From a virus, in IMG/VR virus record IMGVR_UViG_3300031111_000030, positions 1 through 31,704 of that record: a DNA stretch of 31,704 bases, one strand, 5' to 3'. The notes under the pieces are model-generated. The model was not told the origin of the DNA. It made no database searches and saw nothing but the letters and a program-made list of their open reading frames with translations. The translations under genes and the position numbers were made by a program. Shown piece after piece: positions 23,370 through 31,704 of this stretch. Numbering within the stretch: position 1 is the stretch's first letter; each line of letters starts with the position of its first letter.

Positions 23370-24404
23370 ATGGGTCTCGGAGATAGCGCAACATCAGAAG
23401 GTGCTTCATCAGCAACCAATGCCGCGCTGGCTGCCGGAACAGGGGCATTGGCCGCTGGATCTGCCGCAATGAGTTTTATCAACAACCCAAATCCGCATCT
23501 TTCCCCCAAAGAAATGGAGTATAACACGCTCCTACTGCAAAGCGCGGGAGAAGACGCAGAGACATTCGGATGGATGCAGGACCTTTTTCAATACGGGGAT
23601 ATCACCCCATATGGTGATACTCCGGTCCCGGTTTACGAATCCAGCGAATTTTCAGGAAAGGGATATTTTTTCGATCATAAAAAGGGAATCGCGGTCACGG
23701 AATCCAAGCATTTAAAAAGGTCGAACAATAATAAGATAGCGGTTACGGGTAAGCAAAAGGTTCGGGATGAAAATGGAAACAAGATCGAAAGGTTTGAGTG
23801 GATACCGGCAGAGTTAAAGACAGGCGTAAGCGAAGATACTGGATTGGCTGCCATTGAAAAGCAAAAAGCGCAGACATATAATGAATTATTTCCGAAGATA
23901 GCGCACCTGGAAGAACTCGGGTTAGACGCTGCAGTTGAAATAATGCCATATCAAACCGAGGCGCAGATTGCTCAAAATCAATATTCGATTGATGTGCTGC
24001 CGGAGAAAGCGGCTGCGGATATCGCCGGGTACAAATATACACAGGAAATAATGCCTGAGAAAACCGCGGCGGAAAAAGCGATGTACGGCGAACAGCAAAT
24101 GAAAATCGAGGAAAGGGCGCCGATTTATTCTCAGTTTTATAATCAGGCATTGAACGGCATAGATGTCCGAGAAGCTATGAGCGGCGCGTCCCAGGAGGTA
24201 GCGCATCAGTTTAACACAAATAAGGACGTTACCCTTCAGAATTTAAGGGCGCTCGGTGTAGACCCATCTTCCGGAACCGCAATAAGGGCGCTTGGAAATC
24301 TCGGGCTTGATCGGGCCAAGGCAATGGCAACCGCTTCAAATTTTGCCAAAAAAGAAGCGGAAGATACAAACTTTAACAGGATGCAAACAGCTCTTACGAT
24401 ATAA
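23370..24404 (+). CDS. Putative internal virion / DNA-ejection protein 1
   Basis: 344-residue protein. The N-terminus is an Ala/Gly/Ser-rich hydrophobic helix (ATNAALAAGTGALAAGSAAM, about residues 15-34), typical of ejected virion proteins that enter the host membrane. The centre has two short repeats, QIAQNQYSIDVLPEKAAADI and AGYKYTQEIMPEKTAAEKAM, in long helices. The C-terminus (QFNTNKDVTLQNLRALGVDP then SSGTAIRALGNLGLDRAKAM) resembles a conserved tail of podovirus internal proteins. AAGGAGG precedes the ATG. It is the first of three ejection-type genes with strong ribosome sites, in the place that gp14-like proteins occupy in T7-like phages. Homology to T7 gp14 is not claimed. Confidence 0.7.
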   Translation: MGLGDSATSEGASSATNAALAAGTGALAAGSAAMSFINNPNPHLSPKEMEYNTLLLQSAGEDAETFGWMQDLFQYGDITPYGDTPVPVYESSEFSGKGYFFDHKKGIAVTESKHLKRSNNNKIAVTGKQKVRDENGNKIERFEWIPAELKTGVSEDTGLAAIEKQKAQTYNELFPKIAHLEELGLDAAVEIMPYQTEAQIAQNQYSIDVLPEKAAADIAGYKYTQEIMPEKTAAEKAMYGEQQMKIEERAPIYSQFYNQALNGIDVREAMSGASQEVAHQFNTNKDVTLQNLRALGVDPSSGTAIRALGNLGLDRAKAMATASNFAKKEAEDTNFNRMQTALTI

Positions 24405-24418
24405 AGGAGGATTCGGCA

Positions 24419-24811
24419 ATGTTAACATTAAATGATCTGCCTTCCATAAATCCGTTACAATATGCCATGCAGGCGTCTGGATTACAGGGGCAGAAGATTT
24501 CTCAATTACAAACATCGTCTGCAGCCCAACCGTTTGATAAAGGGACAGAGGCGATCAAGGGCGCCCTCGGAGGCGCTTTGACCGGATTGTCCTTATACAG
24601 CGCTGCCGGCGGCGGATCTCCGACTCCACGCCAGCGACAGCAACTGTCAACACCGCCTCCATCCGGGATGACCGGTGCATATTCAAATCCTGACGGGACA
24701 TATGGCGTTAACCCGAACACGGCGATCGGGGGTAATATGGACGACAGCTTACCTCAACCTGAAAGCAATTGGGATATGGATTCCATTTTCAAATATTTTA
24801 ATTTTTTTTAA
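24419..24811 (+). CDS. Putative small internal virion protein (130 aa)
   Basis: 130-residue low-complexity protein rich in Gln, Ser, Gly and Pro, with one hydrophobic stretch (IKGALGGALTGLSLYSAAGG, about 47-66) and a flexible tail (SPTPRQRQQLSTPPPSGMTG). Its end is aromatic (MDSIFKYFNFF). Such short, Gly-rich proteins often sit between the larger ejection proteins. AAAGGAGG ends eight bases before the ATG, predicting strong translation. No family recognised. Confidence 0.6.
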   Translation: MLTLNDLPSINPLQYAMQASGLQGQKISQLQTSSAAQPFDKGTEAIKGALGGALTGLSLYSAAGGGSPTPRQRQQLSTPPPSGMTGAYSNPDGTYGVNPNTAIGGNMDDSLPQPESNWDMDSIFKYFNFF

Positions 24812-24823
24812 GGGAGCAAGACC

Positions 24824-26542
24824 ATGACGATTGGCATCAACGATTGGCTGAATATCAGTAATCAGGCGTTAAGAATCGGTCAGGATATGCGCCGGAATGA
24901 TGAAATCGGTCGGCAAAAAAACCTGGAGCATCAGGCGGGGGAGATGACTAATTACTTCATTGAAAATCCGGACGCCTTGGTTGGGATGGGGCCTCAAGGG
25001 TCAGACCCGAACGCCATCGGGGAGAAGCCGGCGCAGGGGCTACCATTCGCCAGCGCTGACCCGCAGGCATTAGCGGCAGCCAGGTTAAACGCGATTGATT
25101 TCTTTAACAAAAAAATGCTGAACGATGAACGGTCCCGAAAAGCCCTTTTTGAAAAAACCGCAATGGCGAGGCGAGAATGGCGGAACAACATAACGATGGC
25201 TAATTCCGTTGCCGAGTCAGGCGATAATATGGCGGCGTTGAGCCTGGTGGCGGACGCGAATAATCAATTTTTTAAAGACAATAAGAAGTGGGGAGTTGAC
25301 GCAGACGGTTCGATGGTAGTTAAAGATCCGACCGGTCGGTCAAAAAAGTTGAACATTGATGCAAAAAAATTAATTAGTTCAATTATGAATTCCTCGCCCT
25401 TTCAGGACCAAAAAGAATACGACAAGGCAATGGTGGCGGCGGCATCTTACCGCCAAAAGATGAACCGCAAGTCCCTTAGCAAATACGAAGTCGTTCAAGA
25501 TGACGATGGCAATACCTTATATGTGACTGATCCGATGATCGATGAATACGGAAATGTATCTCGCACCGTATGGACGTCGATACCGTTTGCACCCGGATCG
25601 AAAAAAGTCAAAGAATTGCCGGTTAGCGCAAAATCCGTCGAGGAACGAAAAGTCGAAACGGATGTTCGTTCAGGGAACGATACGAAATATGTCGAATTGG
25701 TTGAAAAATCTCTGAATTTAGGTTCGTCTGAAAATCAATACACAGGGCAAACAACTGGAATGTCGGGTGAGCAAAAACAGGAAATCTTTCAAACAATGCT
25801 GTCTCTTGGGGCAGTTATCCAGGAGATTCGAGGGAAGAAGCTGTCTCCCATGGAAAAGTTTTCCATTGCGTCCAATTTAATGAAAGAGGCCGCTAATAGC
25901 GCGGAAAAAGCGTGGCTGGAAGCGCAAAAAAGCAAGACCCCTCCGAAGGACCATGACAGCTTTGTCCATGCTCAAAAAATGCGGATTTTAAGCGACGGAA
26001 TTAATAAGATCCTGGGTGATATTAAACAAAAATCCGGCGGCGGTCAACGGGGCGCGGCACAAGATCCGGCGCTCCGTGATGTTCCGGGCGCGGCACAGGG
26101 GCTTTTAGAAGGTGGCGGCGGGAGTACCGGAGCTGATTCAGGACAAAGCCGGGCCGGAGGGATGGATTCAAACTTGTCGGCGTTGGGGGCTGAACCTGAA
26201 AAGCCGAATGAACAAACTGCCGCCTCAATGGATACCTTTTTAAATAATAAATATCCGCCACAGCAACAGCAACCGAATGAAATGGGCGCCTTGGGTGGAC
26301 AAGGGGCTTCTCCGGCCATGGACTCATATTTAAACAGCAATTATCCTTCAAATGGACTGACGCCGTTGCAACAGGAAATTCAGTTTTTAACGGGTGAAGA
26401 AGATATCATGGCGATTCAAGAACAAGAATACACACTCAAACAGCAATATCCGAATGCCAGCGAAGAAGAACTGACTCAGATGTTGAATGACCGAAGATAT
26501 AATCCGCCGGACACGGCCATAGGCCAGGTCCAGGCTCGATAA
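24824..26542 (+). CDS. Putative internal virion / DNA-ejection protein 2
   Basis: 572-residue mostly helical, hydrophilic protein. The N-terminus (NDWLNISNQALRIGQDMRRN, 6-25) is an amphipathic helix of the kind seen in podoviral internal proteins. The centre contains long helices with DPTGRSKKLNIDAKKLISSI and a beta-like insertion (YEVVQDDDGNTLYVTDPMID). The C-terminal 170 residues are Gly/Gln/Pro-rich linker with a short duplicated motif (MDTFLNNKYPP and MDSYLNSNYPS). The very end (LKQQYPNASEEELTQMLNDR) has the Lys-x-x-Tyr-Pro-x-x-x-x-x-x-Leu pattern also present at the start of the next, giant protein. AGGGAG precedes the ATG. Likely packaged and ejected with the DNA. Confidence 0.65.
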   Translation: MTIGINDWLNISNQALRIGQDMRRNDEIGRQKNLEHQAGEMTNYFIENPDALVGMGPQGSDPNAIGEKPAQGLPFASADPQALAAARLNAIDFFNKKMLNDERSRKALFEKTAMARREWRNNITMANSVAESGDNMAALSLVADANNQFFKDNKKWGVDADGSMVVKDPTGRSKKLNIDAKKLISSIMNSSPFQDQKEYDKAMVAAASYRQKMNRKSLSKYEVVQDDDGNTLYVTDPMIDEYGNVSRTVWTSIPFAPGSKKVKELPVSAKSVEERKVETDVRSGNDTKYVELVEKSLNLGSSENQYTGQTTGMSGEQKQEIFQTMLSLGAVIQEIRGKKLSPMEKFSIASNLMKEAANSAEKAWLEAQKSKTPPKDHDSFVHAQKMRILSDGINKILGDIKQKSGGGQRGAAQDPALRDVPGAAQGLLEGGGGSTGADSGQSRAGGMDSNLSALGAEPEKPNEQTAASMDTFLNNKYPPQQQQPNEMGALGGQGASPAMDSYLNSNYPSNGLTPLQQEIQFLTGEEDIMAIQEQEYTLKQQYPNASEEELTQMLNDRRYNPPDTAIGQVQAR

Positions 26543-26555
26543 AAAGGATTTCTTA

Positions 26556-29500
26556 ATGCCTGTTCAAAACCTGACGGAATTCCGAAATAAATACCCGCAG
26601 TACGCAGACGTTCCTCCTGTTGATCTTGCTAAAATGATGTATGACGCCAATCCGGAGTTTCAGCAAAAAGGGGTTGATTTTGATCGATTCGCTGATGCTG
26701 TTGGCGTTCGTCAAGATATGGAGACATTTACGCAACCGTCCGCGCCAGCACAGCAAACAGCGCTTGGGGGCTTTGATTCACCTACTGGAAGCCAAAGCGC
26801 TCTCGGTCCTGTCCAGACAGCGATTCTTTCCAGTGCGGACATGATGGCCAATCAGGCGCAGGCAGATTATCGTTCAGCGTTGCAGGCAGGGGAGCCGGAT
26901 GCAGAACCGCCGGGGCTTATATCTGATAGTTGGAACCGTGGCGTAAATCAATTACAGGCAACCGGGTATGGGGCGTTAGGTCTTACGGGCTCGGCAATCG
27001 GGTCAGATAAATTACGAGATTACGGGTTTGAAGGATACCAGCGTAATATTGAAGAAGCGCAACAATATCCGAAGCGAGTTGAATCTTTCAGGGATATTGA
27101 TTCAGTCGGAAAAGCGGGGACATGGGCAGGGGAAACATTGGTTGAGCTTGCCCCGTCAATGCTTGAAGCTGGCGTTACATCGATGGCCGGAGCGGCTTTA
27201 GGAACGGCATTATCCCCTGGAGCCGGAACAGTCTCCGGAGGCCTTTCCGGTTTTATCGGGAAGCGAGCGATTAAAAAACTGATTGAAAAGACAGCCGCTC
27301 AATATGTGAAGAAAAATGCGAAGAAAAAAATAACCAAAGAGGCCGCTGAAGAACTAGCCAAGGCTGAAGTTAAAAAAATCGGGGAGCATTTAATCACCAA
27401 GAAAGCGATGCAAAAACTCGGAGCGCAAGCCGGTATCGTTGCCGGGGTTGCTCCTGTTGAAGCCGGCGGAAATTGGGCAGAGCTTTTAGAAGAACATGGG
27501 ATAGACAATCCGGTGTCTGCGCTCGCCACAGGTATCGCGGCTGGTTTTGTTGAACTCGCTGGTGGTAATGCTCGACTGATAGGTAAGGTGTTAGGGGAAC
27601 CGGCGAAAGAAGTTTTTGACAAAGCGGTCAAAGCTGGAAACCGGCATATAATTTCAAGGATGGCAATCGAAGCGGCGAAACAGGCGCCGGGCGAATTCGC
27701 ACAGGAAAGCACTCAAGAATTCTTATCAATGGCAAATATCGCCTGGAATGACCCTGATTTTGAATTATTCACAAAAGAAAACGGGGAGCGAATTCTTGAA
27801 TCAGGGATGGCCGGCGGTTTGGCTGGTTTAGCTGGCGGTTTTGCTGGTGGGGTCAAAGCGTCTCCTGACCATTCAGGCGGCGGGGATAGCACTAAACCTC
27901 AAACCGCACTCGGTCAGGCGCTATCAGATCCTTCCAATTTTGAGAAAAAAGAGCCTGAGATTATCATTCCAGAAAGGGATATTTCCATGTCGTCCAGCAC
28001 TGACGCCATGGCGGATCACGTTCATATATCTAAGGCGACAGCGATCGACACGAAAGCGCAGGAAGCGGCAACGTCTCAGCAGAACGATAAACCGCAGCCG
28101 ACAGATGAACAGATCAAGGCAGGGAATTACGAAAAAGCGCCGATTATGATGCGCGGGTTGCAGATCACCATCGAAAACCCGGACGGATCGATCCGACAGG
28201 AAACGAAACCGGACGATGCGCCGGATGATTGGCAGCCGTCATGGCAAACGAAAATGAACGGCCATTACGGATATTTCAACCGGACCGAGGGGAAAGACGG
28301 GGATCAGGTGGATGTATTCATCCGGACCCGACCGGACACTGAAACCGACAAAGCGTATATTGTTGATCAGGTGAATCCGGAAACCGGCGATTTTGACGAG
28401 CATAAAGTTATCATGGGCGCCTCAAATGAGGCCGAAGCAGAACAATTATATCTGTCAAATTACGAGGACGGCTGGCAGGGGTTAGGGGCGATTACCGAAG
28501 TCCCGATCGATAAATTGAAAAGATGGTTGAAAAAAGGGAAGCAGAAAACTTCATACAGTAAAGTTTTAAAAAAACCCGGGGAAACAAATATTTTCGACGA
28601 CGAAACTTTAGATCAGGATATTAATCTCCCTGAAGATGAAACGGCAGGGATCATCGAGCCAGCGATCGGCGCACCGATCGACCAGGCAGCCCAAGCCAGA
28701 GCCGCAAATCAGGAAGAAATGGACCTGATGGACGAGGAAGGCGAGGGGGAGCCTTCTCAAACCGCACTTGGCGGGGCTTCACAGCCCGGCGCCGTCATTT
28801 CGTCAGAATCGGGAGAAGTCGGGCCGGGGCAAGCTGAGGCATTACCGGAAGCGGAGGATTATGAGCAAAGATATGAAAACCGGATGAAACAAATTGAATT
28901 GGCAATGTCGGCCGCCGAGATTGATTCGATAATTAATGAAGAACACGCCGATAAAGAACGCCATTTCCATGGAACTTCCAGAATTGAAAGCGCTGCAAAA
29001 AAAGCAAAGGAAGAAATCAAGGAGAAAGAAATCCTTGAACAATACAAGCAAGATTATCACGCCGGCAAATGGGTGATGTGGAACAGGGCGGCTTCAACTT
29101 CTTCAAAAGGCGCTGACCAGGAAGCGGCAAAGTTAAATAAAGAAGATCCGAAACACGAATACAGGGCCGAGAATTGGCAAGACGGGTTTGGTTCTTTTTG
29201 GGCAATCCGGAGGCGGAAGAAACCCGATGCAAAAAGCGAAAAAACTCCTGGAATTCCTGGTCAAGATGTGGTGGCTGGTGGTGTTGATAGTGAGCCTGGC
29301 GGCGTTGTGGGTGATGGTGAGAAGAAAAAGCCAGCAATAACAAAAAGAGGGAAGGCGTTACAGGAATATAACGAATATCTCCAAACCCTGACCGATGAAC
29401 AGAAGCAGCAGGCGGGGGATCTTATTGTCGAGAATCCGAAGTCTCCGTCGATACAGAAGGTTAAAATCCAGAAGGCATTGCAGGAAAAGCCGGCGGAGAA

Positions 29501-31704
29501 ACCAAAGACACCCGAGAAACCTATCGGTCCTAACTTTGTCGGTAAAAATCCGGACGGAGAAACGCTTTACCAAGACGAAAACGGCGTCCGGTATAAATAC
29601 GAGCGAGGCCTCAAAGTCTCCGAGCCGGTTGCTATGATCCCGACCAGGGAAGGAATCAAGACGGAAGTGGATCGGTCCGGGTCAACAATCTGGCGGACCG
29701 TTGAGGAAGTTGAGGCCGAGGAAGGGGTTAAGACCCCTGAAAAGCCAAAAATGACATTCGAAGAATTTGAAAAGGAATACAGAACCGCCTTTGAAAATTC
29801 AATGAAATATTCACCCGATCAGGCCGGGTCCACACATTACACGGAGAAAATGGCGGAGCTGGCCGAGGCTTATCCGGAATGGGCGGAGAAGGCTGAGAAT
29901 AATAGAAAAGCTGACCTGGAAACCAAAATCAAAAACTTTTTCAAAGCTGACAAACTTCCGGCCATGAAAAAAGCCCTTGAAAAAGGGGAAATGCCGAATG
30001 GGCGGAAGCTGACCGATACCGACAAAAAGATGCTCCGGGAAGAAATTGAAAAGATTGAAGGGGAGCTGAAGAAACCAGCAACAGAACCAAAAGTCAAAGA
30101 CCCCGCAGAAAACGCCTGGCGGAATGAATTAACAGGATCGGGGAGATATGATGTAGCCAAGGCCGCCGGGTTTAATGATAAAGACGCCGGGAGAATTTCA
30201 AAGACCTTATGGCGCCATATCGATGATGCGGTGAAGGAAAAGCTGACTCCGCATTTAACCCAAGAAGCAGTTAAAAACGAAGTAATCCCCCATGACGGAT
30301 GGGAAACCCATCTTATTAAAGCCCGGTCCTATGCAAAAGACCTTGGAGTTGATTTTGACGGTAGCGATAACCTTGAAACTGTTGTCGGGAAAATCAAAAA
30401 GCATTTATCCGGCGAGACAAAAACCGAGAAACCAGCCGACGAATTTTCCCCTGACAACCTTCTGGCCGAGTGGGACAAGCAGGCCGAAACCGTATCAGCC
30501 AAAGAAAAAGCCCAGGAAGTGAAACAGCATTTGTCCAATGCCATGGATAAATTCAAACAGATCAATGACATCCTGGGCAATAAGGGCAATTTATCAAACC
30601 AACCGATTGATGAAAATAAATATCAACAAATTAAGCCGTTATTACAAGCAGCTTTAGACGATATTCTTCAAGCCGGAAAATCGGCTGCGGAATTTGTAAA
30701 ACTGGCGCTGGAAAATCTTAGCACGAACGGCAAGCCATATTTTAAGCGATTTGTTAAGAATGATATGAAAATTGTTGCAAAATCTGGTGAAAATGATTAT
30801 ATTAATAACAGGGAAGAATCCCCTAAAAAGGAGTCCGATAATGGCACTACCGATAACATTAGAGGGCAAAAACCATCAAAGCCAACGGCGGAAGATGATC
30901 GAGGAAGCGCTGAAAGCCAAAGCGCCGAAGATGTTTCAGGAAATGAAAAAGTCCAAGAGACTACCGAAGTTTCTGAAGGATCAGGAACAAATGCTGATGT
31001 CAGCGTACAACCAGGAAGCAAACCGGATAATTCTCGATCAAGCCAAAAATCAGAATCAAAACCCGATCAGTCAGAATCAACAGCTGGAAATGAACCTGAA
31101 ACAGGCCTGGAAGGAAACTCAGGCAACGTATCTCGATTTCAGCGATCAGACTACACAATAAAACCGGGGACCCTCGACCGAGAAGGTGGATGGAAAAAAG
31201 CAGCAGAAAACAATCTGGATGCTGTTGAACTTCTCAAAAAAATCAATTCAGAAAACCGCAAAGCCACCCAAAAAGAACAAGAAACCCTTGCAAAATATGT
31301 CGGATGGGGATCGTCTGAACTGGCAAACAAGATGTTCCCAGGCTATTCGCAGCAGGGCGAAGTTATGGAAAATTGGGCGGATAGTGAGTGGAAGCCTCTT
31401 GTCGTTCGACTGAAAGAACTCCTTACTCCAGAAGAAATCAAAACCGCAGCCAAAAGTACCCAATACGCTCATTACACCAGCGAGCCGATTGTCCGGTCTA
31501 TTTATAAAGCATTAAGCCGTATGGGATTTGAAGGTGGTAAAATCCTTGAGCCCGGTATGGGTATCGGGAATTTTATCGGCTTACTCCCGGCAAAAATGAG
31601 GAAAAATAGTGTTTATACCGGCGTTGAAATGGATCATGTTTCGGCTGGTATCGCAAAACTTTTATATCCAAATCAAAATATCTTACAGGCTGATTTTACA
31701 AAAC
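26556..31704 (+). CDS. Giant polyvalent protein: ejection-like N-terminus, pyrophosphatase-like domain, DarB-like DNA methylase (partial, runs off window)
   Basis: The frame from ATG 26556 (AAAAAGGA upstream) stays open to the last base, at least 1716 codons. N-terminus: LTEFRNKYPQYADVPPVDLA, a motif seen at the start of phage ejection/polyvalent proteins; then a hydrophobic Gly/Ala-rich region (about 190-430, including GMAGGLAGLAGGFAGG). Residues about 525-663 match the inorganic-pyrophosphatase-like domain of polyvalent proteins: LQITIENPDGSIR, YGYFNRTEGKDGDQVDVF (571-588), VDQ (603-605), FDEHK (613-617). A long charged, coiled segment follows, then a Ser/Glu linker (about 1425-1530). The final part is the start of a DarB-type antirestriction methylase-helicase: YVGWG (1581-1585), AHYTS (1638-1642), AdoMet motif LEPGMGIGNF (1664-1673) and GVEMD (1689-1693). 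Expected downstream: the NPPF/NPPY-type catalytic motif and a helicase. Confidence 0.88.
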   Translation, partial: MPVQNLTEFRNKYPQYADVPPVDLAKMMYDANPEFQQKGVDFDRFADAVGVRQDMETFTQPSAPAQQTALGGFDSPTGSQSALGPVQTAILSSADMMANQAQADYRSALQAGEPDAEPPGLISDSWNRGVNQLQATGYGALGLTGSAIGSDKLRDYGFEGYQRNIEEAQQYPKRVESFRDIDSVGKAGTWAGETLVELAPSMLEAGVTSMAGAALGTALSPGAGTVSGGLSGFIGKRAIKKLIEKTAAQYVKKNAKKKITKEAAEELAKAEVKKIGEHLITKKAMQKLGAQAGIVAGVAPVEAGGNWAELLEEHGIDNPVSALATGIAAGFVELAGGNARLIGKVLGEPAKEVFDKAVKAGNRHIISRMAIEAAKQAPGEFAQESTQEFLSMANIAWNDPDFELFTKENGERILESGMAGGLAGLAGGFAGGVKASPDHSGGGDSTKPQTALGQALSDPSNFEKKEPEIIIPERDISMSSSTDAMADHVHISKATAIDTKAQEAATSQQNDKPQPTDEQIKAGNYEKAPIMMRGLQITIENPDGSIRQETKPDDAPDDWQPSWQTKMNGHYGYFNRTEGKDGDQVDVFIRTRPDTETDKAYIVDQVNPETGDFDEHKVIMGASNEAEAEQLYLSNYEDGWQGLGAITEVPIDKLKRWLKKGKQKTSYSKVLKKPGETNIFDDETLDQDINLPEDETAGIIEPAIGAPIDQAAQARAANQEEMDLMDEEGEGEPSQTALGGASQPGAVISSESGEVGPGQAEALPEAEDYEQRYENRMKQIELAMSAAEIDSIINEEHADKERHFHGTSRIESAAKKAKEEIKEKEILEQYKQDYHAGKWVMWNRAASTSSKGADQEAAKLNKEDPKHEYRAENWQDGFGSFWAIRRRKKPDAKSEKTPGIPGQDVVAGGVDSEPGGVVGDGEKKKPAITKRGKALQEYNEYLQTLTDEQKQQAGDLIVENPKSPSIQKVKIQKALQEKPAEKPKTPEKPIGPNFVGKNPDGETLYQDENGVRYKYERGLKVSEPVAMIPTREGIKTEVDRSGSTIWRTVEEVEAEEGVKTPEKPKMTFEEFEKEYRTAFENSMKYSPDQAGSTHYTEKMAELAEAYPEWAEKAENNRKADLETKIKNFFKADKLPAMKKALEKGEMPNGRKLTDTDKKMLREEIEKIEGELKKPATEPKVKDPAENAWRNELTGSGRYDVAKAAGFNDKDAGRISKTLWRHIDDAVKEKLTPHLTQEAVKNEVIPHDGWETHLIKARSYAKDLGVDFDGSDNLETVVGKIKKHLSGETKTEKPADEFSPDNLLAEWDKQAETVSAKEKAQEVKQHLSNAMDKFKQINDILGNKGNLSNQPIDENKYQQIKPLLQAALDDILQAGKSAAEFVKLALENLSTNGKPYFKRFVKNDMKIVAKSGENDYINNREESPKKESDNGTTDNIRGQKPSKPTAEDDRGSAESQSAEDVSGNEKVQETTEVSEGSGTNADVSVQPGSKPDNSRSSQKSESKPDQSESTAGNEPETGLEGNSGNVSRFQRSDYTIKPGTLDREGGWKKAAENNLDAVELLKKINSENRKATQKEQETLAKYVGWGSSELANKMFPGYSQQGEVMENWADSEWKPLVVRLKELLTPEEIKTAAKSTQYAHYTSEPIVRSIYKALSRMGFEGGKILEPGMGIGNFIGLLPAKMRKNSVYTGVEMDHVSAGIAKLLYPNQNILQADFTK

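Noticed and set aside
27841-31413. Several + strand frames of 70-130 codons between 27.8 and 31.4 kb
   Set aside because: All are in the +1 frame relative to the giant protein, are Arg/Lys/Ser-rich, and lack ribosome sites; the giant frame has recognisable domains throughout.
1-31704. tRNA genes, CRISPR array, insertion sequences, integrase or attachment site
   Set aside because: No cloverleaf-like sequence, regular repeat-spacer series, transposase motif or recombinase motif was recognised on either strand.

Overview
The window is one strand-coherent stretch of a tailed double-stranded DNA phage (Caudoviricetes), free or integrated. Every supported gene lies on the + strand, mostly with overlaps or gaps of a few bases and good Shine-Dalgarno sites. 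The gene set points to a short-tailed (podovirus-like) virion: terminase, a large portal protein, scaffold, coat, two neck/adaptor-type proteins, fibres, a propeller-like tail protein, and then internal/ejection-type proteins. No tape-measure or sheath gene is seen. The host cannot be named. Classic Sec signal peptides with AxA cleavage sites and AGGAGG-type ribosome sites suggest a bacterium, probably Gram-negative, of moderate G+C.

Layout. 1-2.0 kb: packaging (small and large terminase). 2.0-5.9 kb: a small exported beta-protein, the portal and several small proteins, with a strong hairpin terminator at 5136-5180. 5.96-8.0 kb: scaffold and major capsid protein. 8.0-10.1 kb: decoration/fibre-type proteins. 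10.1-11.5 kb: two neck/adaptor proteins. 11.5-17.9 kb: a large fibre followed by five abutting genes that all encode secreted-type proteins, including an SGNH acetylesterase, a SPRY-domain protein and a cysteine-repeat protein. 18.0-22.7 kb: a small tail protein, a propeller-like tail protein and a central fibre with fibronectin-like, carbohydrate-binding-like and J-like parts. 22.7-26.5 kb: a membrane protein, a coiled-coil protein and internal virion/ejection-type proteins. 26.56 kb to the window end: one uninterrupted reading frame of at least 1716 codons, a phage polyvalent protein with an ejection-like N-terminus, an inorganic-pyrophosphatase-like domain and the start of a DarB-like DNA methylase-helicase; it runs off the window.

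Two things stand out. First, nine proteins that look like virion decoration, fibre or receptor-binding components begin with textbook Sec signal peptides, while the terminase, portal, scaffold, coat, adaptor and ejection-type proteins do not. This is not expected for a phage assembled in the cytoplasm. It suggests either that these proteins work in the envelope or outside the cell, or that part of virion dressing happens across the membrane. Second, the giant polyvalent protein sits directly behind the ejection-type genes. That fits a protein packaged in the particle and delivered with the DNA to counter host defence.

No integrase, holin, endolysin, replication gene, tRNA, insertion sequence or CRISPR array was recognised in this window; these functions are presumably outside it.
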